A DNA stretch of 64,000 nt, from the NCBI GenBank assembly GCA_010093635.1, contig MU006805.1, positions 248,001 to 312,000 on the forward strand. Reading direction: 5' to 3'. The DNA comes from Massarina eburnea CBS 473.64 (taxonomy: Eukaryota; Ascomycota; Dothideomycetes; Pleosporales; Massarinaceae). Shown one piece after another: positions 9,518 to 20,714 of this stretch. The notes beneath the pieces were generated by a model. The model was given only the letters and a program-made list of their open reading frames with translations. It was not told where the DNA came from and ran no database searches. Numbering within the stretch: position 1 is the first letter of the stretch; each line of letters starts with the position of its first letter. Made by a program: the position numbers and the translations under genes.

Positions 9518-12500
9518 TTAAATATTTGTTAAAACAGAGCTATAAAGAGACAGGATAGCTTCTAAACAGGCCTTAAACAATACTATCTTACAGTAAATAC
9601 TTACTACTCTCTAATCCCTTTAAACTTTGCAGAATAACAATTGCGCTGCGCTCTGCTAGCTTTAAGAATAACTTAATAAAGCCTGTAGAGCTATCTCTAA
9701 CCTTGCTACTCTAGCTCTAGCAACTCCCTATTAGAATACTATAGACAATACTATCTCTCTTACCTCTATAGATAAGACACTAGCTAGTAATCTAACTAAT
9801 ATAGCTAACCTGCAGGTTACACCTACAGCACTCCTCTTAGTTAAAGTTAAACTACCTAAGTTACAACAAAAACTACTACCTGTAGGAACTTAGTTTGCTA
9901 GGGATTTAATCTCCTTTATAGCTTAGAAGGTTACTATAGAATATAAGCTCTAGGTTAACGCTAAGTTTATTAGCAGCTTAACTAACTAGTTCGTGTTTAT
10001 TTAGAGTAACCTTACGCTAACAGTCTAATACAAAGTAGCCCTATACTATTAGTAAGGCAGGTTTAACAGGCAGTATAATCCTGTAAACTTCCTTATCTAC
10101 CTAGAATTTCGCTACGCGGATGTCTACGCTAGGGAGAAGGCATAGGCACAGCTTAAAGGCCTCTACTAGTAAAAGGATAAGTCTTTCCCTAAGTTTCTAA
10201 TCTACTTTAACACTACCTTGTAGCAGGCAGAGAGAATAGAGTAGTCTAATAAGTAGAAGTTAGGAAAGCTTTAACGCGCCTTTAATAAGAATATCTGCAC
10301 TATTACCTTAAACTAAGGCGTCTCCTATACTAATTATAACTAGGTAGTTTACGCTTACAGCGCAATTGTAGTTAATATTAAAATAATACAGCTAGAAAAG
10401 TAATACTAATCCTATTAGCTCTCTAGACTAAAGCTAGCCTAACTATAGCAAGATGCCTAAGGAGATGTTATTATGTCTCCTATGCAGGCAACAGGCAGCT
10501 AATCCTATAAAGGCTAAGGTAAGCAGCAAGCTAATTAGATTCTAGATAATCTTTTCTACTAGTGTAAGGAGAAGGGACAGTATACAAGATACAGTTAGAG
10601 TAGACACGTTATAAGAGAGTGCAGTAATACAGTAGTAGTAAATATAGTATTCTTCTAAGAAGGCTCTATGCTTACAGACGTAGTAAGCTATAGCACGTTA
10701 GAGAAAGAGTAGCCCCTGTTTTAGATACAAAATAAAGGTAGTACAGAGATATTAGAGTAGAGGAGCAGTTAGACTATAAGATAGACAACGACGTAGCTAG
10801 CATTTTAGAGAAGATAGATAGAGCGCTATTTTAGGTCCTAGCCTTCTTAGAGAATGTGCTCTACGTTAACGTTCTAATTAACTTAGGCTACTAATATTTC
10901 TATGCAGTAAGTAAAGTAAAGGCAAATAAGATTAAGGCAGATTGCTTAGAAATTCTGCTACGTTGCTTTTGCTAAGCAGCTAGACTTACGCAAGGACTAA
11001 TAATTACTTAGATAGTAATTTTATCTTATAATATTAATAGTTAGCGTACATAGCTTGTAAGGTATGTAATACCTAATCTAGATTATAATATAATATTTAG
11101 CCTTCTATAGCTTTAGCACTTTAGCGTTACTCTCTAGGCTAATTAAAGGACTCTAGAGATCGCCTAAGTACAAGGATTAGTAGTCTAGAAAACGCAGCAG
11201 CGCTAATAATACCTAAAACTAGTTACTACAGTCTTATCACTAGCTCTCCTGTCCTAGAGCCTAGATAACCCCTAAAGGTAGCCTAACAGCACGCTTATCA
11301 CAAATCTCTAAGACATAACCTAGGTTCTAGCTATTACGCTCCTAAGTAGAGGAAGTAATAAGAAAGAGCTTACTAAGGATAGTAAATGCCTCCCTAAAGA
11401 ACTTAAGTTATTCTAAGACCTATTTAATAAAGAGAAAGCAGCAGGTCTTCTACCTTACTAGGGCTAGATAGACTACTATATAAAGCTAAAACTAAGACAA
11501 GACAGCTCTCTTCTAGAAGCCCTATAGGGCCCTCTGTACAGCATGCTAAGGGACTAACTTATTAAACTTTAGTAGTAACTTACAGGCCTACTTAATAAAG
11601 GCTAGGTATAAGCAAGTTCTTCCTCTACAGAAGCACCTATCCTTATAGTAAAAAAGCTAGGAGGGAGATAGAGGTTGTGTGTAGACTACTATAGCCTAAA
11701 CGCGCTTACTAAATAAGACTACTACCTGCTTCCTTTAATTAAGGAGACCTTACGCACCCTGTCTACTGCTAAATAGTTTACTAAGCTAGATATTTAAGTA
11801 GCTTTCTACAAGCTCTGTATTGTAGAAGGAGATAAACCTCTTACAGCCTTCTAAACTTACTTTAGGCTCTATAAGTAGCTTGTCTGTCTATTTAGTCTTA
11901 CAGGAGCTCCTGCTACCTTCTAAAGATACATTAATAGAGCGCTAAAGGAGGCACTTAGCCTATTTACTACTACGTACTTAGACGACGTACTTGTCTATTT
12001 AAATAGAAGCCTTTAAGATTACATAGCAAAGGTAAAGCGCATACTAACACTCCTTAGCAACGCAGGCCTCTATTTTAATCTTAGAAAATGCTAGTTTACT
12101 ACAAAGACAGTTAAGTACCTAGGGTACATAGTTAAAGCAGGACAAGGCATCTACTCTAACCCTAAGAAAATTAAAGTAATTTATAAATAGGAAGCCTCTA
12201 CGTCTATACGAGGTGTTTAAAGCTTCGTAGAGTTTACTAACTTCTACAGAGACTTCGTGTTAAACTTTTCTAAACTAATAGAGCCCCTTTATTACCTTAC
12301 AAAGAAGGATGTGCTGTTTTTATAGACAAATAACACTAAAAAAGCCTTCTAGAAGATTAAGAACGTCTTTATAGCGGGGCCGGCCCTTATACTATAGGAC
12401 CTAGAAAGGGACACGTTAGTAGAAATAGACTGCTTAGGAGGAGCAACTAGAGGCTGCTTATTATAGTAGATTAATAGTGTTTAGTACCTAGTTGTATACT

Positions 12501-15500
12501 ACTCTGCTAAGCTAACGCTAGTAAAGCGTAACTACACTATCTACAACAAAGAACTCCTTGTAGTTGTTTAGTACCTAGTTACTTAGATACTAGAACTCTA
12601 GAGCGTTACTAAACCCTTTGTTATACTTACTAACTATAAGAACCTTAAGTACTTTACGAACACTAGAGTCCTTAGTAAAAGGCAGCACTAATAGGCAGAA
12701 CTTCTTAGCTAGTTTAATTACAACCTCTGCTATTACCTAGGACATTTAGCTAACAGGCCTAATGCCCTAAGTTAACAGGACTAGGACGTTAGAACTCTAC
12801 AACTGCAGGAGGCTGCCCTAATAACGCCCTAATTAATCTAGGTTGCAGCAGTAGAAGTAAGTAATAACAAAGTAACGCTAGGCTACTAAATATTCGCAGA
12901 TAGGTACATCTAGGCTCTTTAGGACGAAGCTATTAGAGCTAACTCTAAACACACTATCTGCTTAAAAGTAGTCTAGTAAGGCGACTAGCAGTTTCCCCCT
13001 AGTGTAGACATAAGGTAGTAGATTAGTAACTACTTAGTTAGCGCGTATAGAACTCTAATGTAGCAAGGAGTTATATAGCTACTAGTATAGGAACCCCTTA
13101 TAACAGCTATTATTTAGCGCGTACATAAATTAGGACTCGCAGGACACCTAGAGAAGAACACTACGTTCTAGCTAGTCTAGCGCAGCTACTACTAGGATAG
13201 GATATTAGAAGACGTAACCTAATACGTTAGGAACTGCTACTACTACAGAGCCTATATCTTAAGGAAGAAGCGCTAAGGACTTCTCTAACCCCTCCTAATT
13301 ACAGATTAATTCTAGTCCTAAATCTTAATTAACTTTATAGTAGACCTTCCCTAAGCTACACTAACGTTACTGCGTTACCTGCTCGTTATTATAGACTAAC
13401 TATCTAAGTTTATTTAGCTAGAGGCAATATGTACTATAGAAGCTAAGGATTATGTATACAGGTTCTAAGACGTGTAGTAGCAATTTTATAGCTTCCTTTC
13501 TACTATTATATCTAACAGAGGCTTAGACTAGCTAGGAACCTTCTAGAAAACACTGTGTAAGACTACAGGCATTAAGCAGCTGCTCTCTACGTCGTATTAC
13601 CTACAAACTAACAGAGGCATAGAAAAGGCTAACTAGGAGGTCTAGGCAGTTTTAAGAATAATAGTGTACTTTAAGTAGACAGACTAGGCAGACTACCTCC
13701 TAGTATGTTAACTCGCCTTAAATAACAGGGATTCTAGCGTTACTAGCGTTAGCCCTAACTTGCTACTTAACAGCTATAACATTAACCTCCTGTAATAGGT
13801 TAAGGTCCTTAAAACGTTAATAAAAATACTACAGGGCTGTGCAGTCTACTTTGTTAACTATCTAAAGTAAGGAGTAGAACTAACTTAGGCTGTAATTGCT
13901 TTCCTGCAGCAGCGAACACAGGAGGCTACAAACTAAAGTAGATAACTAGTAGAATGTTTTAAGGTTAGAGACAAGGTATAGTTTTCTATACAGAATGTTA
14001 AGATAAATTAACCTAGTAAAAAGCTAGATTTCCTGCAAAATAAGTATACTGTTACTAACGTCCTGTCCCTGCTTACTATAGTTCTTAATCTCCTAGAGAG
14101 CCTGTACTAAATAGTCTATGTTAACTTACTTAAGAGAGCTACAGAGGACCTACTCCTAAGCTAGAAGCTAGCAGACGCAAGGCCAGGCCCTATAATTATA
14201 CTAGAGAAGGACAACCTAACGCTAAATAAATAGGAGGTAGAGTCTATCCTTCGCGCTAAGAATGTAAGAGGAAGAGGCAAGCGCTAAGTACTTGTAAAAT
14301 AGAAAGGCTAGGTAACGCTAATATAGCACCTACTAGAGGACTTTACAGATATAAAAGCCTTATAAGAATTTAAAGAGAAATAAGAGGACGCATTACATTA
14401 CAATAGACCCTAGAGGCAGGTAAAAAGAAAACTAAAATAAGTTTTATTAAAGACGGGCATAAGCCTAACCTTATAAGGAGGCTAGGACGAAGAAACCTAG
14501 AAGGCGAGCTAAACTACTACTAGACTAGCAAAAGCTGCTAGAATTACTAGAGGAGCTAACGCCTTAACTACTAAGACTACTAGAGGGGCAGGCGCCCTAA
14601 CTAACACTAAAACTAAAACTGCTACTAAGGCTCTAACCTTAACAAAGAGGACTATGCTAGGCACCTTAACTAGATAAGCCCTAATTAGGATTATCTAGCT
14701 CTAACCTAGACTTGTCTACTGTCTTGTACTTAGTCTTAGACAACAAACTATTATCCTAGGTAAGGATATCTAGAGCTAGCAGAGTCGCCCTAGAGCTGCT
14801 AAGAAGACGCTAAGCCTAAGCATAAGCAGCCTAACAAGCAGCCCTATTAATAGATTATATCTACTCTAGTAACAGATAACTAATATAGAGAGTCCTGCTA
14901 GTACTAGAATAACTATAACTAGAGGTAAATATATTAGCGTCCTAACAGCTACTATTAGGGCAGAGAGAGTAGTCCTGTAGACAGGCATTATAACCTTAGG
15001 TACTAAAAGGGAGGGAGGACAGCGTACGCTTATAATAGCGCTAGTAGCAGGGGACGTAAACGTTCTAGTAAAAAGAAGGCATTACAGGTAACCTAGTAGC
15101 TAGGTTAATAACAGGCACTAGAAGGCCTGTGTATAGATTAAAGCGCAGAGACAGGGACGCAGAAGAGGCTAACAGCTAACTAGAGTAAAGGTTAAACTAG
15201 GTACTACTAGGAGTTAATAGTAAGGAGTATATAGTTAGAAGTGTTAGGAGAGTAAGAGAAGCAGGAGCTAGGGCTAGTTAGGCAGCATTTATTACCTTTA
15301 ACTCTTTCTAAAGGACATGTTAGCAACGTTAAACTAATAGAGCTAGGAAATCTACTTACAAGCATCTTAGTCTAGACAGTCTACAGACCTTTAGCCTGCT
15401 TGCCTACCTACTTAAGCTAATAATAAGTTAAGTTAAACTACTGCTTAACCTAATAGTACGCGTCCTAGATACAGCAGTCCTGCTCCTAGAAGGTGCGCTA

Positions 15501-16688
15501 TACAGTAATTGCTACGTTGTAGATATTATAGTTTATAGTAGTTAGAGCCCTAATAGCGCTAGGCAGTAATAGTACTAAAGATAACCTAATAATAAGAGCG
15601 TTTAAGGCGAGACTGCTAGAGTCTAGAGCAGAAGAACCTAGTAGAGCTAGGATAGACAGATTATACTTAGTAAAGGGGGGACCTATCTATAAAGCCTGTA
15701 GTGCATATTTATATACTAACTTCTAGTCTTTACAGAGCCTCTTAAACTCCTAGTTAAAACGCAGGTGTTTCCTAGTCTTCTTGCCCTCGCTCTAAATAAT
15801 TGTTCTCTTCTCTACTATGTAAGTGTTACTAGCTTTATAGCTGTTATTAGTATACTTAACGTAGCGCTAAGTGTAGGCACAGAAATAGAGGTACATAGTA
15901 AGGAGTAGATCTAGCTATAAATAAGACGCTTTCTACTTTTAACAGAGTTCGCACTTGTTAGTAGACTCTATTAGGTAACTATAGAAACGTTAGTAAAATA
16001 AAAACAAGGTAAAAGAAGGCTAACACCTACTTAAGATAGCTGTACAGCCCTAGCTGATTTATACAGCTAATACAAGTATAGAAAGCCTCTTTAACGTAAC
16101 TAAACTCCTTGTTATTACTATTACTAATAACAAGATAGTTACTAACCTTACAACGTAGCTTCTTGCGCAGAGGTTCCTTAGACTATAGATATAAATAGTA
16201 AGTAACAACGTAGAACAGGGAGCGCTGTAATAACATACTAGAGAACTGCCTTTACAACTACAATCTCTACTAGGATTTAGAGAGCCGCTGCCTCTACTAG
16301 CACTAGAACTAGAAGTAGGGTTAAAGGATACTATTATACAAAACTAAGAAAAGCTAAGAATCTACAGGGCGGCAACGGGGCGATGTTAGAGAAACTACAA
16401 TAGGTAGAGGAAAGGTTAAGTAGAGAAAGGAGAACAGAAAGAGCTAAGAGTTTGTGTAGTAAGGCCTTACTAAGTAATAATACTAAGCTAACGCTGCAAT
16501 AACACATAACTGTGCACAGACTAGAGCCTAAAGTAACTACTAGACTATAACATTATATAAGCGCTAAGCTTAGAACAACAATTAGCTTAATAACTAACTT
16601 TCTAATTATAAAATTTTTTTTTGCGCACTACAGCTGCCGTCTAAAATTACAGTAGAAAGTAATAGGAAAATAGTATAGGAGGGAGGTA

Positions 16689-16844
16689 TATTATAGCTTA
16701 GGCTACGCCTACGCCTAAAGGATAAGGCTTAGTTAGCATAATAGAGTATATAGCCTTTAGATTGCCTTTAGGCCTCCCTTATTACAAATATTTATATTCT
16801 TATTAACACTTATTACAGTTCTACTTTAAGGCTAGTCTATTACA
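16689..16844 (+). repeat. 3' LTR of the gypsy element
   Basis: Same length as the 5' LTR. Its first two bases are TA rather than TG, a RIP-type change of the terminal dinucleotide. The purine-rich tract ggagggagg lies directly upstream and would have primed plus-strand synthesis. Confidence 0.88.
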
Positions 16845-16995
16845 GCTATAACATTACGTCTAATAGCGTTTAAGATAAAATTATAGTAGAGCAGTAGCGT
16901 ATACTAGATAAGCTAGGGTTATAATCCTGCTACGTTGTTATCCTAGCGTACCTGTTTAGTAGGCAACTTAATGTCTCCTAAGCTACCTGTTAAAA

Positions 16996-17162
16996 GTACA
17001 ACACTATGCTAAGACTAGTGATTTTCTCTTGTTTTCTCTTGTCTAAAGTCACATGGGATTATTCTAAGCTATATTTCTGTAGTGATTTTATCGCGATAGT
17101 AGTAGTTATCTAATCACGTGATTATTCTAGCTATTTCTAGGGTACAACACTATGCTAAGACT
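16996..17162 (+). repeat. Diverged tandem duplication, unit about 146 bp
   Basis: A 21-bp exact copy starting gtacaacactatgctaagac occurs at 16996-17016 and 17142-17162. Each is followed by a related gattttctc stretch and later an agt-acatg block. The duplication lies within the proposed Harbinger-like element. The second copy carries tcgcgatag repeats that the first lacks at the same place. Confidence 0.6.
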
Positions 17163-17483
17163 TACGATTTTCTCGCGATAGTGTCGCGATAGTTCATCTG
17201 AAGTTACATGATATTATAGGAGCCTCTAGCTAGACTAAAAGCTGGTCGAGAGCAGCTTTTGACCTAGCTGCTGTTTTAGTTGCCTAAAGGGGTATAGGAC
17301 GAGCGAAGTAAGCACTAACAAGGATGTTAAATTGCTAATTTACAATAAGCTAACTGACACCTCTAGCTGTGGCAGCTGGGCCTCTTTAAACCGAACAGAC
17401 CCTCCTTTTGCAGCTTGAAACACCAGCTAGGTCAACTGGAGCCTCCAGAATCGATTCTGTACCCTCTACCGAACAGGCCCTTA

Positions 17484-18354
17484 TACCGAAGTTTTACTGT
17501 AGAAACTTCAGTATTTTAACGCCCGGAGATACGAGTATCTTAACTCCAGGCACTGAGCGCGCGTTATTTCCTGCACCATACTGCACAACGACTACGCCTC
17601 TTATCGAGGTACCTATTTTTTCTATACATAGCGCATACAGACTAGAGCAAGTCTACTGATAGTCCTAGTTGATTTAGGTAGTGCAACGGTGGAGGTGTTG
17701 GCGTGAAGGTTTGGTAGATCGGCGAAACATTGATCCGGCTCCGGGTCGTCCAAATAGTCTAACTCCCAATCTTAGAGTAGAGGACTAATCCCATGATAGG
17801 AATGTACGCGTGACAAAGTCGTTAAATTAGACAGATATATCACTGTCCTCTTTTTCAATCTCCTACTGTTCTCAAGTCCACCAGAGTCATATTCCCGCCT
17901 CTAGCATGCATGTCCCGACGCACACAGGATTCTCCTAGAAGAAGCAATCTCTGACTACCATTCTACAAATCAAGACTGCGAACTGATAGTCGCGTACGAG
18001 ATCTTGGTGGGTTGTCAAAACTGGTTCGTAAGGTATCGTGTACGGGGAAGAACTCGTAGGTCTAGGGAGGACTCGGATGCAGCTTGGATACAAGTTTTTC
18101 TGCTCCTTTCCTTTCATCTAGATAGGGTCGTCTCTCAGTTACCTTTAGTAAGAGGCAGTGATCCTTCAATCGATGACCTGAAGCCAAGTTATCTACATCA
18201 TTCACCCTTACAAGAAGCATTAATTTGTACACGTGAATGTCAACATCAATAACAATAGTATTAGGGCAGCAACTCAGGCTAAGCCAGCTATACAAGACAT
18301 CTCCCTCCCTAGTCTCCACCGTATCCCCAGTCTCACCTCCCAAATGCCTGACTA
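17484..18354. other. Gene-free transition between transposon block and small-protein cluster
   Basis: Base composition returns from RIP-like AT-rich to mixed here. An 83-codon frame (17408-17659) overlaps the transposon end and has no recognisable features. No promoter or RNA gene is evident. Confidence 0.4.
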
Positions 18355-18357
18355 TCA

Positions 18358-18570
18358 AGATCTGTCACATCCGCACGAGTAGCTAACCTTGAACTCATCC
18401 AGTACATGAACCCCAGGGTCGCAAAGGTTATTACTCCTAAAAGGGTGTTCAGAGCATCGACGTACTCCAGCCCACAAACCGTCTGTTCTTGCTGGGTTGG
18501 TGTTGCTGGTATGTCCGCAGCTGTATACGATTTTCTTGTACCAGTAACAAGTCTGAAACTTGCCTGCCAT
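18358..18570 (-). CDS. Small Cys/His-rich protein, paralog A of a five-member cluster
   Basis: A 70-residue single-exon frame. The N-terminal half matches its neighbours: C-Y-W-Y, then IVYSCGHT, TNPARTDGLWAG and RRCSEH, then a further Cys. The tail differs and ends in SYSCGCDRS. A TATA-like box (reverse strand, 18828-18822) lies about 250 bp upstream. There is no signal peptide and no membrane segment. The spaced Cys and His residues suggest a small metal-binding (probably zinc) fold, but this is inference. It is the only minus-strand member, divergent from paralog B. The C-terminus may be truncated or may splice to an exon I cannot identify. Function unknown. Confidence 0.6.
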
Positions 18571-19409
18571 TGTGTGGTTTTTGGAAGTCTTCGTGGGTGG
18601 GTGCGGTTGCGTTTGGGATGGTAGGTTGTGGTTCGGTTGGGTTGTGGTGAAGAGAGTGGTTGTTGATTGTTGTTAGGGGTGCGTGTAGATGTGTGGGATT
18701 GGGTTGGATTGATTGTTGGATTTGGAATGGTATATTGTAGTTCGGTTTCGATGTGGTAGTAGAGTAGTTACTGGTTATAGTATTGTAGTCAAGAAATTGT
18801 AGCACGCCCCGATTTGACTCTTATATAGTGACTGGATGGTGCAGGCCTGTCACACTAGCCACTGTGAATGCGTGTAGCTTCATGATTGAACAATTCACCC
18901 TGCTGGTGAATATCACTAACAGACATGATATTGGTTCTCCGTTGTTATATATGAACCGTGACTCGGAAATATATTTTCTTTACATAAAAGTTTTAATATT
19001 CACAACGATGTGTGCAGTGTTTGCATTTCAAGTCAATTATGCTCCTCCGTAGCAATATCAAACAAAGATTTGGTCACTGAGAGTTACTATTGACATGTCA
19101 GAGCTATGACCGTGTTTCTACACTTTAAAAACTTCACACGTTGTAATTCCACCAGTGACATGGTAGTATCCTATATAAACCACTATTTACTACACTAGAA
19201 CCTCTAATCATATAAACTCCACACACCAAGATCTTCTTTACACAAATCTACAAATACAATTTTATCGAACTTACCACAACATTCACCCTAAAGCCTCTAC
19301 AACACACATTACCCAGCATACCACAAATTACACCAACTCCAACCTCTACTCGACTATCTAAGAATCTCGAAACCATTAAAAAGGGATATCCAATCAGAAG
19401 CTCATTATA
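18571..19409. promoter_or_regulatory. Divergent promoter region between paralogs A and B
   Basis: Holds a TATA-like box for A (tatatag on plus at 18822-18828) and ctatataaac for B (19171-19180), each roughly 240-250 bp from its ATG. The B leader is A/C-rich (acacaccaag, caccaactcc). G/T-rich repeats of ggttgggttg type lie near 18620-18720 in the A leader. Confidence 0.45.
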
Positions 19410-19667
19410 ATGCAACCCTGGGAGTACTGCGTCCTCTACAAGGAACCCTCATATCGAATCTGCGGTTGTACACTCCTTAAAAACCCACAACGTAGCGATG
19501 GTTATATACCGGGATTCAAATGCAGCCGCCACGCTCGGAGTAGTGTCGATTACTGCCAGCCGCCTACTATCAAGGCTAACGTTATTCTCAACGGACGGTG
19601 CGTACCGCATCAGCGTCAGTATTGCCTTGATAATGGGCTGCCGCTTCCGTTGGAAGATCGTCCTTGA
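19410..19667 (+). CDS. Small Cys/His-rich protein, paralog B
   Basis: 85 residues, no intron needed. The family signature is recognisable: C-x2-Y-K, SYRICGC, KNPQRSDGYIPG, then KCSRH, a mid Cys and NGRCVPHQRQYC. It is the most diverged of the plus-strand members. CGC replaces the CGH or CxH of the others, so one presumed ligand is Cys instead of His. There is no signal peptide. A TATA-like ctatataa box lies about 235 bp upstream. Metal binding is inferred from residue spacing only. Confidence 0.6.
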   Translation: MQPWEYCVLYKEPSYRICGCTLLKNPQRSDGYIPGFKCSRHARSSVDYCQPPTIKANVILNGRCVPHQRQYCLDNGLPLPLEDRP

Positions 19668-20441
19668 GAAGTAAGGTGATGAGAGCTACTAGCGGAGGAA
19701 GGGGTTGGGGGATATGCTAGTGTTATTGGATCTGTCCCTTGGTGCGGTGTTTTTACAGGTGGCTGGGAGCTAGAACATGTACGGTATCATACGAATAGGA
19801 GATTGGGCTGGAGTATAGGCTACTGGGATAGAATACATTTTACAAATCTTGTTTTATTCTTGCTCAGATGAATTCAATAGTAGTGTACCCGTAAGAACGC
19901 CACTTATTTCAATTATACATGGGCTCATGTGATTGATCAAAGTATCACTGCATCGTATAGGGCAGAGTAGAGACCAGACTATATACAAAGGAAAGGATCG
20001 GAAAACCGTGCATCTAAGATCCGCACAAGCGCTATCCGAGTTTCCCTCAGACCTACGATATGATCTATCCTACGCGACATAAATGAGACTTTGTTCTGCG
20101 TAACTGTGAACATGTAGGGCTCACTATCTTTTGTATTTGTGTGATATTTCTTTTCAATACCTTTTCTCTCGTACCCATAGCTAGAATTGATGTATGTGAA
20201 TTGTTTTCATTCCCTTCACATGTTTCTTCACTAAGTGTAAACTTCCATGTATACCTAATCATGTCACACTGTTGACAACACGTTGAACCAATCAATGCCT
20301 ACTAATGTATCTATATAAGACCTCTTCTATAACTCTTACACTAGCTATATTTATCTTCGCTATTCTCAATACAACATCATCATATCTTTATTCGATCAAC
20401 TCTATCAACAACCCACTCCCCCGTATCCACCTGCAACAAAG
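19668..20441. other. Spacer between paralogs B and C, with the C promoter
   Basis: Contains ctatataaga at 20311-20320, about 125 bp before the C start codon, the same box as upstream of B and E. A 76-codon minus-strand frame (20295-20065) shows no family features. No further paralog remnant was found. Confidence 0.45.
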
Positions 20442-20714
20442 ATGTCCGATATACCTGGCTGCTATCTTTACAAACACCTCCGTTATGCGTGTCAGCACGT
20501 AAAGCTGGACCCTACGACAAGGCAACCAGTGACCAATCCATACCGACGTGATGGATTATGGCCCGGGAATCGCAGGTGCGACGTCCATGCCCCGAATAGA
20601 GATGACAGGGTTGTCTGTAGCGCACCTATCGTTGCTCCATATGGCGAAGTTATAGGGTTGTGTGAGTCTTGTTTTCAAGACATGACGGGTATAACAACCG
20701 ACAATAGGGGCTAG
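20442..20714 (+). CDS. Small Cys/His-rich protein, paralog C
   Basis: 90 residues, the longest member. Conserved spacing: C-Y-L-Y-K, RYACQHV, TNPYRRDGLWPGNRRC, then DVH, a mid Cys and IGLCESCF. It has a short insertion (LDPTTRQPV) between the CxH and the NP-DG-WPG block. The motif NRRC-x2-H is nearly identical to VRRC-x2-H of paralog A, so A and C may be closest relatives. No signal peptide or membrane helix. Function unknown; likely a small zinc-binding protein. Confidence 0.65.
   Translation: MSDIPGCYLYKHLRYACQHVKLDPTTRQPVTNPYRRDGLWPGNRRCDVHAPNRDDRVVCSAPIVAPYGEVIGLCESCFQDMTGITTDNRG

Larger units (their letters stand above)
9362..16844 (+). mobile_element. RIP-damaged Ty3/gypsy (chromovirus) LTR retrotransposon
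   Basis: A 7.48 kb element is bounded by 156-bp LTRs (9362-9517 and 16689-16844) and by a 5-bp target duplication gctac/gctat (9357-9361 and 16845-16849). A polypurine tract (about 16678-16687) sits against the 3' LTR. Broken Pol blocks read on the plus strand in order: a degraded gag zinc knuckle (about 10555-10625), reverse transcriptase with YLDDVLVY (11975-11998), RNase H, an integrase HHCC region starting HKLGLAGHLEKN (about 13124), the integrase core, and a chromodomain-like LVK-KG-VTLI block (about 14290-14385). In-frame stops are almost all TAG at Trp or Gln positions, as RIP produces. No protein can be made. About 2.3 kb between the chromodomain and the 3' LTR is unexplained. Confidence 0.9.
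9329..17480. mobile_element. PIF/Harbinger-like short inverted-repeat element, split by an LTR retrotransposon
   Basis: The left end gggcctgtttagtaga (9329-9344) and the right end, whose reverse complement is gggcctgttcggtaga (17480-17465), agree at 14 of 16 positions; both differences are transitions. TTA flanks both sides (9326-9328 and 17481-17483), the 3-bp target duplication expected of PIF/Harbinger elements. Removing the LTR element (9362-16844 plus one target copy) leaves a unit of about 660 bp with no transposase, so it would be a MITE-type element. The short TIR and TSD make this a good but not certain reading. A competing TIR-like motif (ctaaacaggcc) lies at 9563-9573 inside the retrotransposon. 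Confidence 0.5.

Noticed and set aside
9329..9573. A 245-bp MITE bounded by ggcctgtttag and ctaaacaggcc
   Set aside because: Its right arm lies inside the LTR retrotransposon, whose own LTRs, target duplication and polypurine tract are better supported. The 17480 end also gives a better TTA duplication.
17408..17659. 83-codon frame overlapping the right transposon end
   Set aside because: It crosses the proposed terminal repeat and shows no conserved motif.
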